Source of the DNA: Minisyncoccota bacterium
GTDB taxonomy: Bacteria > Patescibacteriota > Minisyncoccia > Minisyncoccales > RBG-13-42-11
Length of the DNA: 34,744 nucleotides
Assembly: GCA_028687495.1 (NCBI GenBank)
Contig: JAQUAA010000001.1
Span: forward strand, 1-34,744
Direction: 5' to 3'
A model generated the notes under the pieces. It had not been told where the DNA came from, did no database searches, and was given only the letters and a program-made list of their open reading frames with translations. Below are positions 7,717 to 14,039 of this stretch, one piece after another. The position numbers were made by a program, and so were the translations under genes. The first letter of the stretch is position 1, and the number at the start of each line of letters is the position of its first letter.

Positions 7717-8328
7717 ATGGAAATTATTTACGAAGACGACGATCTGTTGGTTTACGATAAACCGGCCGGGGTAAATTGCGACGATTTCCCAAAAAGAGTT
7801 CACCGTTTGGATAAAGATACTTCGGGAATATTTCTGGTGGCGAAAAACGACAAAACCTTGGCTTTTTTGCAAGAACAGTTCAAAAACAGAAAAGTGGAAA
7901 AGAAATATCTGGCTCTGGCGATCGGCCATCTTAAAAACCAGGAAGGGGAAATTGAGACCCTGATCGGCCGTTCTCCCGGAGACAGAAGGAAACAGAAAGT
8001 TTACCTGACAAATGAACCCGCTGATCAGGGGAAAAGAACGGCCGTAACTCACTATAAAGTATTGCAAAGATTTGAAAATTATGATTTGATAGAAGCCGAA
8101 CCCAAAACCGGTAGGAAGCATCAAATAAGAACGCACCTGGCCTATTTGGGACATCCTATTGCCGGGGATAAAATGTACGGATTTAAAAACCAGCTCCTGC
8201 CCGAAGGACTGAAAAGACAATTTTTACACGCTTATTACCTAAAAATAAATTTACCAAATGGTCGAGAAACAGAATTCAAATCGGAATTGCCACAGGATTT
8301 AAAAGAAATATTAACTAATTTAAAATGA
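7717..8328 (+). CDS. RluA-family 23S/tRNA pseudouridine synthase
   Basis: This 203-residue RluA/RsuA-fold enzyme isomerises uridine to pseudouridine in RNA. It has the family opening IIYEDDDLLVYDKPAG, the catalytic motif HRLDKDTSG with Asp32, and the later GRKHQIRTHLAYLGHPIAGD. There is no S4 domain and the loop between KPAG and HRLD is very short, so the protein is near the lower size limit of the family. The target base cannot be assigned. The start is well fixed because the family-specific first strand begins at residue 2. Its ATG lies one base after the tRNA-Val 3' end, and its stop overlaps the rplS start in ATGA. Confidence 0.9.
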   Translation: MEIIYEDDDLLVYDKPAGVNCDDFPKRVHRLDKDTSGIFLVAKNDKTLAFLQEQFKNRKVEKKYLALAIGHLKNQEGEIETLIGRSPGDRRKQKVYLTNEPADQGKRTAVTHYKVLQRFENYDLIEAEPKTGRKHQIRTHLAYLGHPIAGDKMYGFKNQLLPEGLKRQFLHAYYLKINLPNGRETEFKSELPQDLKEILTNLK

Positions 8329-8687
8329 CCACGAAATTAGACGCTTTCGTCAAAACTCAATTGAAGGGAAACATACCCGAAATCAAACCGGGCGATACGG
8401 TTCAGATTCATCAAAAAATCAAAGAAGGTGACAAAGAGAGAATCCAGGTTTTCGAGGGCCAGGTTATTGCCAAAAAACACGGCCAGGGCCTTTCCTCGAT
8501 GATTACCGTCAGGAAGGTGATTTCCGGCATTGGAACAGAGAGAATCTTCCCCATCCATTCACCGATCATCGATAAAATAGAGGTGGTAAAGCGAGGAAAA
8601 ACGAGAAGAGCCAAGCTTTATTATTTGAGAAGGGTTAAGGGAAGAAAAGCACGACTTAAGGCAGAACAAACCGTTGGAAAGGAATAA
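8325..8687 (+). CDS. rplS: 50S ribosomal protein L19
   Basis: L19 lies at the 30S-50S interface. This 120-residue protein shows the family pattern IPEIKPGDTVQIHQKI, FEGQVIAKKHG, MITVRKVISGIGTERIFPIHSPIIDKIE (split here for length) and the basic end AKLYYLRRVKGRKARLK. Length matches the family (about 115-120). The start overlaps the rluA stop by 4 bases, indicating coupling, and the tRNA-Leu gene begins 10 bases after the stop. The usual neighbours trmD and rimM are absent here. Confidence 0.97.
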   Translation: MTTKLDAFVKTQLKGNIPEIKPGDTVQIHQKIKEGDKERIQVFEGQVIAKKHGQGLSSMITVRKVISGIGTERIFPIHSPIIDKIEVVKRGKTRRAKLYYLRRVKGRKARLKAEQTVGKE

Positions 8688-8697
8688 AATCGTACGG

Positions 8698-8781
8698 GCG
8701 GACGTGGCGGAATTGGCATACGCGCTACTTTGAGGGGGTAGTGGGCGCAAGCCTGTGTGGGTTCAAGTCCCACCGTCCGCA
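8698..8781 (+). tRNA. tRNA-Leu(GAG)
   Basis: The acceptor GCGGACG pairs with CGTCCGC. The anticodon stem is CTACT/GGTAG with loop TTGAGGG (anticodon GAG). The long class II variable arm (GGGCGCAAGCCTG region) and T arm GTGGG/CCCAC fit leucine. No CCA is encoded. Confidence 0.93.
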
Positions 8782-8788
8782 CTTTTGT

Positions 8789-8861
8789 GGGCGGTTAGCT
8801 CAGTGGCCAGAGCGCCTCGTTTACACCGAGGAGGCCATAGGTTCAAGTCCTATACCGCCCA
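8789..8861 (+). tRNA. tRNA-Val(UAC)
   Basis: The acceptor GGGCGGT pairs with ACCGCCC. The anticodon stem is CCTCG/CGAGG with loop TTTACAC (anticodon TAC). The acceptor stem is identical to the other tRNA-Val at 7643. Discriminator A8861; no CCA. Confidence 0.93.
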
Positions 8862-8877
8862 CCCTCTCAATTGTTCA

Positions 8878-8886
8878 TGTTATAAT
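8878..8886 (+). promoter_or_regulatory. Extended -10 promoter for tRNA-Phe/Gly
   Basis: A perfect extended -10, TGTTATAAT (8878-8886), lies 11 bases before tRNA-Phe. No good -35 is present 17 bases upstream, as expected for an extended -10 promoter. Confidence 0.6.
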
Positions 8887-8897
8887 AACGATATTGA

Positions 8898-8969
8898 GCC
8901 GCGGTAGCTCAGTGGTAGAGCATTGCTCTGAAAAAGCAAGGGTCGATGGTTCGATTCCATTCCGCGGCA
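8898..8969 (+). tRNA. tRNA-Phe(GAA)
   Basis: The acceptor GCCGCGG pairs with CCGCGGC. The anticodon stem is TTGCT/AGCAA with loop CTGAAAA (anticodon GAA), and the T arm is GATGG/CCATT (one G-T pair). Discriminator A8969; no CCA. Confidence 0.95.
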
Positions 8970-8984
8970 CAAATGGACGGATCC

Positions 8985-9056
8985 GCGGGTGTCGTATAAC
9001 GGCTATTACACGTCCTTGCCAAGGATGAGAAGAGGGTTCGACTCCCTTCACCCGCT
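8985..9056 (+). tRNA. tRNA-Gly(GCC)
   Basis: The acceptor GCGGGTG pairs with CACCCGC. The anticodon stem is CGTCC/GGATG with loop TTGCCAA (anticodon GCC), and the T arm is GAGGG/CCCTT with one G-T pair. The discriminator is T, as is usual for bacterial tRNA-Gly. No CCA. Confidence 0.94.
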
Positions 9057-9070
9057 CATCTTTCATGCCC

Positions 9071-9098
9071 TTGACATTTTCTATGGATAAGGTATTAT
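9071..9098 (+). promoter_or_regulatory. Sigma70-type promoter of the 3D-domain gene
   Basis: A perfect -35 TTGACA (9071-9076), a 16-base spacer and -10 TATTAT (9093-9098). The transcript should start near 9105, at the foot of a hairpin in the leader. Confidence 0.7.
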
Positions 9099-9103
9099 GA
9101 TAG

Positions 9104-9121
9104 AACCCCTGTAAAGGGGTT
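9104..9121 (+). promoter_or_regulatory. 5' leader hairpin that masks the Shine-Dalgarno
   Basis: AACCCC (9104-9109) pairs with GGGGTT (9116-9121) around the loop TGTAAA. The 3' arm contains AGGGG (9115-9119), the only Shine-Dalgarno-like sequence, 7 bases before ATG 9127. A stem of 6 pairs followed by TT could also act as a weak attenuator. Confidence 0.5.
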
Positions 9122-9126
9122 TTAAA

Positions 9127-9648
9127 ATGGATACTTATTCTGAATGCCCCGGTTTAACGGGGACAAAGAGAAAAATTGTCTCTATTTCCCTAATTGTTTT
9201 CCTCGCTGGAACAGTTTTCCTTTGGCTGCCCCTCCCTAAAATTGAGGCGGATTTGGTTTTAGACGACTCTGCCATGGAAGAAAAACTGGCAATCCTGGAA
9301 GAAGACACCCTAATTGCCGTTTCCAATCCTACGGATCCTGATCCCAAAATCGTCCAAACACTACCGGTAATAGTCACTGCCTATTCCAGTACTGTCTGGG
9401 AAACCGATGACAGCCCCTTTATCACTGCTGCCGGTACTGAAGTCAGAGATGGTATTATCGCCAATAACATTCTGCCTTTCGGCACGAGAGTGAGAATCCC
9501 GGAACTTTACGGAGACAGGATTTTCGTCGTCGAAGACAGGATGAGCTGGAAAAAAAGCAATTACCACATTGATATCTGGCTTCCTTCTTATTCCGAAGCC
9601 AAGGACTTCGGCGCCAAAAGAACGTACATCGAAGTGCTGGAAAGCTAA
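9127..9648 (+). CDS. Membrane-anchored 3D-domain protein (double-psi beta barrel, cell wall-related)
   Basis: This 173-residue protein has a cytosolic N terminus, one transmembrane helix at about 18-38, a short spacer and a C-terminal 3D domain from about residue 78: VTAYSSTVWETDD, ITAAGTEVRDGIIANN, PFGTRVRIP, and FVVEDRMS with YHIDIWLPS. The three conserved aspartates that name the domain are present (VRDG, VEDR and HIDIW). The fold is shared with MltA-type lytic transglycosylases and Rpf/YuiC proteins, so a peptidoglycan role outside the membrane is likely but the reaction is not proven. The gene is single, with its own promoter, leader hairpin and terminator. Confidence 0.85.
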   Translation: MDTYSECPGLTGTKRKIVSISLIVFLAGTVFLWLPLPKIEADLVLDDSAMEEKLAILEEDTLIAVSNPTDPDPKIVQTLPVIVTAYSSTVWETDDSPFITAAGTEVRDGIIANNILPFGTRVRIPELYGDRIFVVEDRMSWKKSNYHIDIWLPSYSEAKDFGAKRTYIEVLES

Positions 9649-9663
9649 ATTAACTTCCAACGG

Positions 9664-9689
9664 AAAAACGGCCATCGGCCGTTTTTTTT
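9664..9689. terminator. Intrinsic terminator, probably bidirectional
   Basis: AAAAACGGCC (9664-9673) pairs with GGCCGTTTTT (9677-9686) around ATC. The run of T on the plus side (9682-9689) ends the 3D gene, and the A-run gives a U-tract on the minus strand for the rbfA/tRNA-Leu transcript. Confidence 0.88.
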
Positions 9690-9703
9690 ATTCTTCATTT
9701 AAG

Positions 9704-9786
9704 TGCCCGAGGTGGGAATCGAACCCACACGAGATTGCTCTCACAAGATTTTAAGTCTTGCGTGTCTACCGTTCCACCACCCGGGC
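9704..9786 (-). tRNA. tRNA-Leu(UAA)
   Basis: The acceptor GCCCGGG pairs with CTCGGGC. The anticodon stem is CAAGA/TCTTG with loop CTTAAAA (anticodon TAA). A long variable arm and T arm GTGGG/CCCAC are present. No CCA. Confidence 0.93.
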
Positions 9787-9791
9787 ATTTG

Positions 9792-9863
9792 AGGCCAGGG
9801 TGGGAATCGAACCCACGTATAAGAGTTTTGCAGACTCTTGCCTTGCCACTTGGCTACCTGGCC
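9792..9863 (-). tRNA. tRNA-Cys(GCA)
   Basis: The acceptor GGCCAGG pairs with CCTGGCC. The anticodon stem is AGAGT/ACTCT with loop CTGCAAA (anticodon GCA). Discriminator U73 is the major cysteine identity base. No CCA. Confidence 0.94.
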
Positions 9864-9888
9864 GCGCATCTTCTAATATATATTTATC

Positions 9889-10233
9889 TTATTCTTCGCC
9901 TTTTTTCAACTTTGCCAAAATCTCCTCTATTTTACCAGCCTCAACCGTTTCTTTTTCTTCAACGAAATAAATTTTGGGTATGGGCCGCATTTCCAAGCGT
10001 CGATTCAGTTTTTGCTGAAGCTGATAAATGTTTTTATTCAGGATTTGAAGCACTGTTTTCTTTTTTTCTTCGGGAAGAGAAGAAATGTATATTTTTATCT
10101 CTTCCAAATCAGGACTAGCCTCGGCCCTGGTCAAAGTGACTAAAACGTCTAAAGGAAACTCAATCTCCCTCCGGATGATCTGAGATAATTCCTTTTTGAT
10201 CAATTGATTAACTTGAGGAACTCTCTTGGACAT
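9889..10233 (-). CDS. rbfA: Ribosome-binding factor A
   Basis: RbfA is a KH-fold protein that helps mature the 30S subunit 5' region. The sequence has the family opening (KRVPQVNQLIKKELSQIIRRE), the middle VTLTRAEASPDLEEIKIYIS and the end of the fold LEMRPIPKIYFVEEK, with about 115 residues as usual. A TTG at 10239 would add two codons, but ATG 10233 is the more natural start. It follows infB by 16 bases, the classical infB-rbfA order. tRNA-Cys and tRNA-Leu(UAA) follow on the same strand before the terminator at 9664-9689. Confidence 0.92.
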   Translation of the reverse strand: MSKRVPQVNQLIKKELSQIIRREIEFPLDVLVTLTRAEASPDLEEIKIYISSLPEEKKKTVLQILNKNIYQLQQKLNRRLEMRPIPKIYFVEEKETVEAGKIEEILAKLKKGEE

Positions 10234-10249
10234 TGGCAATCAGAAATTT

Positions 10250-11761
10250 TTATAGTTCTCCTTTTATTCTTTCTTCAACGAAAATTAAGAGCATGTCTCC
10301 TTCCTCGATCTTTACATTACCCTCGAACAAAATTCCGCATTCATCCCCCTTTGAAACAAGGTCTGCGTCTTTTTTGTTTCTTTGAAGATTAATCATCCTG
10401 CCCTGGCCCACTTTTTCTTCGGATCTCCAAACTTCGATCGAAGCTCCTTTTTTTACCTCCCCCTCAACCACTCTGCCGCCCACAATCTGCCGGTTTTTGT
10501 CCGAAATGAATTTGACCAGAACTTTAACTTTTCCTAACTCCCGGCGAACTTGTTCCGGAGAAAGAATCTTTTCCATAAATTTGCGGACTTCTTCAACCAA
10601 ATCGTAGATAATCTCGAACGTCATTATTTTCGCTTTTTCCCTTTCCGCTATTTTTTTGGCGAGTGAGTCTGTTTTGACCCTGAAGCCGAAAATTAAAGCC
10701 CGGCTGCTGGCTGCCAGCTTGACGTCTGATTCGTTAATGTTTCCTACTTCCGATTTCAGGATCCTCAAAACAATTTTTTCCTGAGGCAGCGATTTTAAAA
10801 TTTCCTCGATCGCTTCGGCGGAACCCAAGACATCCGTTTTTAAAACCAAGTTCAAGACTTTTTGCCCTTCGGAGATCTCCAAAACCTCGGGGGTTCTTTC
10901 TATTTTCTTCGAAGTTTGGGCGTATTTCTCGGCGCTTGCTAAGTCAGGAAAAACCTTGAATTCTTCACCGACTTTCGGCACCTGATTAAAACCGAAAACT
11001 ATAACCGGGTCTGAGGCAAAAGCCCGTTCGATCGGCTTCTTTTGGAAATTTTCCAAACTTTTGATTTTGGTCAGGGCTGAAGGAGTAGCGACAATATCTC
11101 CCACTTTTAAGATGCCTTGCGTCAGAAGCAGGGTGGCGGTCGGACCTCTTAAATTATCCTGATACGATTCTATGACCACGCCCTCTCCGGGTTTATCCGT
11201 TTCCGTTTTCAGCCCTTCCATTTCAGCCACCAGCAAAATCAATTCCAAAAGCTCCTGAATGCCTTTATTGGTTTTAGCCGAAATTTCAATGGAGGGAATT
11301 TTACCGCCCAGAGACTCCACCAAAATGCCTCCTTTTTGCAATTCTCCTTTCACTTTTGCCGGATTAGCCTCGGGCTTATCCATTTTATTAAGGGCAACTA
11401 TAACCTGAATTCCAGTTTGTTTAATCTCGGAAATTGCTTCTTTCGTCTGAGCCTGAACTCCCTGAGCGGCATCAATCACTAAAATGGCTATATCCGCTAC
11501 TTTGGCTCCCCGGGAGCGCATTTGAGAGAAAGCTTCGTGGCCGGGAGTATCGAGAAAAGTAATCTTTTTTCCGTCTTTCTCGACCTGATAAGCTCCGATG
11601 TGCTGAGTAATCTCCCCGCCAGGTTTTTCGCCCGTAAATTGAAAATTGCGAATTGCCAAGAGCAAAGAGGTCTTACCATGATCAATATGACCCAGAACCA
11701 CCACTATCGGCGGTCTGGTTGTTGGATTTTGATTCTTTATCATATTTTTGGGCTGCTTCAA
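10250..11761 (-). CDS. infB: Translation initiation factor IF-2 (short form)
   Basis: IF2 is the GTPase that delivers initiator tRNA. The protein starts almost at the G domain: G1 GHIDHGKT (24-31), G2 region EITQHIGAY, G3 DTPGHEAF (71-78), G4 NKMD (125-128) and G5 SAKT, followed by domains II, III and C-terminal IV (residue 503). The long variable N-terminal region of E. coli IF2 is missing, as in many small genomes. I keep the TTG start at 11761 because AGGAGGAG lies about 10 bases upstream; ATG 11743 is the alternative. Either way the start lies 62-80 bases inside the DUF4446-like gene in another frame, so coupled translation is likely. Confidence 0.95.
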   Translation of the reverse strand: MKQPKNMIKNQNPTTRPPIVVVLGHIDHGKTSLLLAIRNFQFTGEKPGGEITQHIGAYQVEKDGKKITFLDTPGHEAFSQMRSRGAKVADIAILVIDAAQGVQAQTKEAISEIKQTGIQVIVALNKMDKPEANPAKVKGELQKGGILVESLGGKIPSIEISAKTNKGIQELLELILLVAEMEGLKTETDKPGEGVVIESYQDNLRGPTATLLLTQGILKVGDIVATPSALTKIKSLENFQKKPIERAFASDPVIVFGFNQVPKVGEEFKVFPDLASAEKYAQTSKKIERTPEVLEISEGQKVLNLVLKTDVLGSAEAIEEILKSLPQEKIVLRILKSEVGNINESDVKLAASSRALIFGFRVKTDSLAKKIAEREKAKIMTFEIIYDLVEEVRKFMEKILSPEQVRRELGKVKVLVKFISDKNRQIVGGRVVEGEVKKGASIEVWRSEEKVGQGRMINLQRNKKDADLVSKGDECGILFEGNVKIEEGDMLLIFVEERIKGEL

Positions 11762-12101
11762 TTGCCTTTATCTCCTCCTGTGAAAGAGTGTATTGAGAAC
11801 GGCCCTGTTTTATTGGTTTTCCGGAAACCCTATTCCCTTCCCTGGTATAAAGGCTGGTGATCACCGCGCCATCGTCGTTACCGTCAAGTAAAGCAATGGA
11901 GAAACTCTGGTCTCCGCCAACCTCGGAAAAGGGATTAAATCTGATTATGCCTGTTTTTTGGATCGAAAAACGGTGATCCTTTTTGAACAGCTCGAATTCT
12001 TTTGAAATCTTTTCGAAATTAATCTTAAGCTCCCTGAATTGTTTCAATAATTCTTTTAAATCCTTCGGTTCTTTTTTTTCTTTTTTGGGAAAAATGGACA
12101 T
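11682..12101 (-). CDS. DUF4446-like protein
   Basis: The 139-residue protein has a basic N terminus, a coiled-coil-like helix at about 13-45 (LKELLKQFRELKINFEKISKEF in pieces) and a beta-rich part RFSIQKTGIIRFNPFSEVGG with SFSIALLDGNDDGAVITSLY that I recognise as the DUF4446 core. The usual N-terminal transmembrane helix of that family is absent, so this form is probably cytosolic. The last 20 or so residues are Ser/Gly/Asn-rich and overlap the infB start. The gene begins 17 bases after the tRNA-Ser 3' end. Function is unknown. Confidence 0.75.
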   Translation of the reverse strand: MSIFPKKEKKEPKDLKELLKQFRELKINFEKISKEFELFKKDHRFSIQKTGIIRFNPFSEVGGDQSFSIALLDGNDDGAVITSLYTREGNRVSGKPIKQGRSQYTLSQEEIKAIEAAQKYDKESKSNNQTADSGGSGSY

Positions 12102-12118
12102 AATTTTAATTTAAACTG

Positions 12119-12205
12119 CGGAGGGGGTGAGATTCGAACTCACGAGAACCTTTCGGCCCTACCGCATTTCGAGTGCGGCCGATTCAACCACTCTCGCACC
12201 CCTCC
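12119..12205 (-). tRNA. tRNA-Ser(CGA)
   Basis: The acceptor GGAGGGG pairs with CCCCTCC. The anticodon stem is CCGCA/TGCGG with loop CTCGAAA (anticodon CGA). A long class II variable arm and discriminator G73 fit serine. No CCA. Confidence 0.93.
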
Positions 12206-12216
12206 TCAATAGAATT

Positions 12217-12290
12217 TGGTGGACCCGCGGGGAATCGAACCCCGTACTCCTCCATGCCATGGAGGCGTGTTGCCGGTATACTACGGGCCC
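12217..12290 (-). tRNA. tRNA-Ala(GGC), CCA encoded
   Basis: The acceptor GGGCCCG pairs with CGGGTCC, including the G3-U70 alanine identity pair. The anticodon stem is CCTCC/GGAGG with loop ATGGCAT (anticodon GGC). Discriminator A is followed by genomic CCA (12219-12217). Confidence 0.93.
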
Positions 12291-12298
12291 CTTTTCTG

Positions 12299-12370
12299 TG
12301 CCCCTGATAGGAATTGAACCTATATTTCCACGTTAGGAGTGTGGTGCTCTGTCCGTTGAGCTACAGGGGC
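12299..12370 (-). tRNA. tRNA-Arg(CCU)
   Basis: The acceptor GCCCCTG pairs with CAGGGGC. The anticodon stem is CCACA/CGTGG (last pair A-C) with loop CTCCTAA (anticodon CCT), and the T arm is ATAGG/CCTAT. No CCA. It is probably the first gene of the tRNA-DUF4446-infB-rbfA transcript. Confidence 0.9.
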
Positions 12371-12456
12371 CAATTTAAGTTAAAAGTTCAAAAATAAAAA
12401 AGCAAATTTATTTATAGCGTATGATAGCAGAATTTTTACTTACTGGCAACATTATA

Positions 12457-12465
12457 TGGTATAAT
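12457..12465 (+). promoter_or_regulatory. Extended -10 promoter of the HtrA-like gene
   Basis: TGGTATAAT (12457-12465) is a perfect extended -10. It contains the upstream in-frame ATG at 12464, so the start codon must be ATG 12473, seven bases after the -10. No Shine-Dalgarno is present. Confidence 0.65.
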
Positions 12466-12472
12466 GAATCAT

Positions 12473-13501
12473 ATGGCAGAATCATTTTCAGTTGTTGAAA
12501 TCGCGAAAAAAGTTTGTCCGGCGGTAATTACCATTGTTATTTCCCGCGACCTGCCGAAGGTGGAGGGTTTTTATTTTTTCCCTTTTGGAGGGCAGCAATT
12601 CGTCGTGCCGAAGGTCCAGGGAGGAAAAAAAGAAAAAACGAAAATCGGAGGAGGCTCCGGTTTCATCATTTCTCCTGACGGCTATGTTATAACCAGCAAT
12701 CACGTGGTCAACGAGAGGGATGCCGACTACACGATTATTTACGAACCCAATAAAATTTATCCGGCCAAAGTAATTTCCAGAGATCCGATTAATGACGTCG
12801 CCATACTTAAGATAAATGCGAAAAATTTACCCTGCCTGGAACTAGGTGACTCGGATAAAATCGAACTTGGAGAAGGCGTTGTGGCGGTTGGCAATGCTTT
12901 GGGCGAATTTCACGATACGGTAAGCACCGGCGTCGTCTCGGGACTCAGCCGCTTTATCACTGCTTTTTCGGGGCTCTCTCGACAAGCGGAAATGCTGCGG
13001 GGGTTAATCCAGACTGATGCGGCCATTAATCCGGGAAACTCGGGAGGACCCTTGGTGAACAATGAGGGAAAAGTAATCGGCATTAACACGGCGGTTGTTA
13101 TGGGAGCCCAAAATATCGGTTTTGCCATTCCCATTAACTATGCGAAAAAAGACTTGGAAGAAGTCAAAAAATACGGCAGAATAAAAAGACCTTTTTTGGG
13201 GGTAAAATACATAATTTTGAATAAGGAAATATCTGAAAAAAATAAACTGACTGTTGATTACGGTGCCCTGATCGTCAGGGAGGCTCTCGGAGAATCGGCC
13301 ATCATCAAGGGATCGGCCGCGGAAAAAGCAGGTCTCAAGGAATTTGACATAATTTTGGAGTGCGAGGGAGAAAAAATAAACGAGGAAAATCCACTTTCCC
13401 ACATCCTTCAAAAGCACGAAATCAACGAGGAAATTTCTCTTAAAGTTCTCAGAACGGGAAAAGAAATAATTGTTAAGGTCAAGCTGGACGAAAAAAAATA
13501 A
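12473..13501 (+). CDS. HtrA/DegP-like serine protease with one PDZ domain
   Basis: This 342-residue S1C-family protease carries the catalytic triad His77 (TSNHVV), Asp108 (PINDVAIL) and Ser190 (NPGNSGGPL), followed by one PDZ domain at about 235-342 (RPFLGVKY, EKAGLKEFDIIL). HtrA proteins degrade or refold damaged extracytoplasmic proteins. Unusually, no signal peptide or membrane anchor is visible: the chain begins MAESFSVVEIAKKVCPAV and goes straight into the protease fold. Promoter position fixes the start at 12473 rather than 12464, so there is no hidden upstream leader on this transcript. It is monocistronic and ends at a strong terminator. Confidence 0.93.
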   Translation: MAESFSVVEIAKKVCPAVITIVISRDLPKVEGFYFFPFGGQQFVVPKVQGGKKEKTKIGGGSGFIISPDGYVITSNHVVNERDADYTIIYEPNKIYPAKVISRDPINDVAILKINAKNLPCLELGDSDKIELGEGVVAVGNALGEFHDTVSTGVVSGLSRFITAFSGLSRQAEMLRGLIQTDAAINPGNSGGPLVNNEGKVIGINTAVVMGAQNIGFAIPINYAKKDLEEVKKYGRIKRPFLGVKYIILNKEISEKNKLTVDYGALIVREALGESAIIKGSAAEKAGLKEFDIILECEGEKINEENPLSHILQKHEINEEISLKVLRTGKEIIVKVKLDEKK

Positions 13502-13515
13502 AATTTGTTCTGTTA

Positions 13516-13547
13516 AAAATTCCCCACCAGGAACGGTGGGGAATTTT
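13516..13547. terminator. Intrinsic terminator, bidirectional
   Basis: A 13-pair stem, AAAATTCCCCACC (13516-13528) with GGTGGGGAATTTT (13535-13547), closes the HtrA transcript and, on the minus strand, the pilus-tRNA transcript. Confidence 0.88.
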
Positions 13548-13552
13548 GTTTG

Positions 13553-13624
13553 GGCGGCCAAGCGGATTTGCACCGCCTCTGAGAGCTCCACAAACTCTAG
13601 TGCTGCTGTTACACCATGGCCGCC
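13553..13624 (-). tRNA. tRNA-His(GUG)
   Basis: The 8-pair acceptor includes G-1 (13624) with C73 (13553); positions 1-7 GCGGCCA pair with TGGCCGC. The D arm is GTGT/GCAC, and the anticodon stem AGAGT/GCTCT with loop TTGTGGA (anticodon GTG). The T loop is TGCAAAT, so position 55 is G rather than the usual U. No CCA. Confidence 0.9.
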
Positions 13625-13629
13625 ACGTG

Positions 13630-13703
13630 TGCCCCTGGCACGAATTGAACGTGCAACCTTTACCTTAGAAGGGTACTGCTCTATCCATTTGAGCTACAGG
13701 GGC
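13630..13703 (-). tRNA. tRNA-Arg(UCU)
   Basis: The acceptor GCCCCTG pairs with CAGGGGC. The anticodon stem is GTACC/GGTAA (outer pair G-A) with loop CTTCTAA (anticodon TCT). It resembles tRNA-Arg(CCU) at 12299 in acceptor and D arm, suggesting duplication. No CCA. It starts 30 bases after the last pilus-operon gene. Confidence 0.91.
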
Positions 13704-13733
13704 GCGCACATTATTCTATCTAAATTAGCCCTT

Positions 13734-14036
13734 TTAGTCAATTTTGAAGGGATCGGGATATTTTTTGAGGTCGGTTCCAAGGAAACTTTCGTTTCTCATC
13801 TGCCAATCCTGCAAAATTTCTTGCTGGGTTTTCGTATCGAATTTCAAGGGTTCTTTTTCTGTCACTTCGGAAGTTCTGGTTATATTAAGATAATAATAGA
13901 AAATAACCGCACCGAAAATGCAAACAATGAGGAACATTCCTAATAACGTCAAGAAACTCTTTTCAGCCAAAACTCGCGGCGCTTTTCTGAAAAATTTCTT
14001 TATTTCCTTGATTTTTATTCTCTTTAAGCTGAACAT
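13734..14036 (-). CDS. Small bitopic membrane protein at the end of the pilus operon
   Basis: This 100-residue protein has a strongly basic cytosolic N terminus (KRIKIKEIKKFFRKAPR), one transmembrane helix at about 29-51 and a polar extracytoplasmic tail of about 48 residues ending KKYPDPFKID. It begins 3 bases after pilO and is surely translated from the pilus mRNA. Its position after pilM-pilN-pilO is that of pilP in Gram-negative clusters, but it has no lipobox and no recognisable PilP domain, so a PilP-like role is only a positional guess. Confidence 0.7.
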   Translation of the reverse strand: MFSLKRIKIKEIKKFFRKAPRVLAEKSFLTLLGMFLIVCIFGAVIFYYYLNITRTSEVTEKEPLKFDTKTQQEILQDWQMRNESFLGTDLKKYPDPFKID

Positions 14037-14039
14037 AGG

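Noticed and set aside
8741..9066. Open frames on both strands through the tRNA cluster
   Set aside because: They run across four complete tRNA genes and have no protein-like features.
10250..11761. infB as a truncated gene
   Set aside because: Only the variable N-terminal region is missing. All G motifs and domains II to IV are present, and short IF2 forms are usual in small genomes.
13553..13624. tRNA-His that seems to lack the encoded G-1
   Set aside because: A 7-pair acceptor GGCGGCC/GGCCGCC leaves one unassigned T after the T stem and puts U at -1. Shifting by one base gives GCGGCCA/TGGCCGC with G-1 opposite C73 and a regular D arm, so G-1 is encoded.
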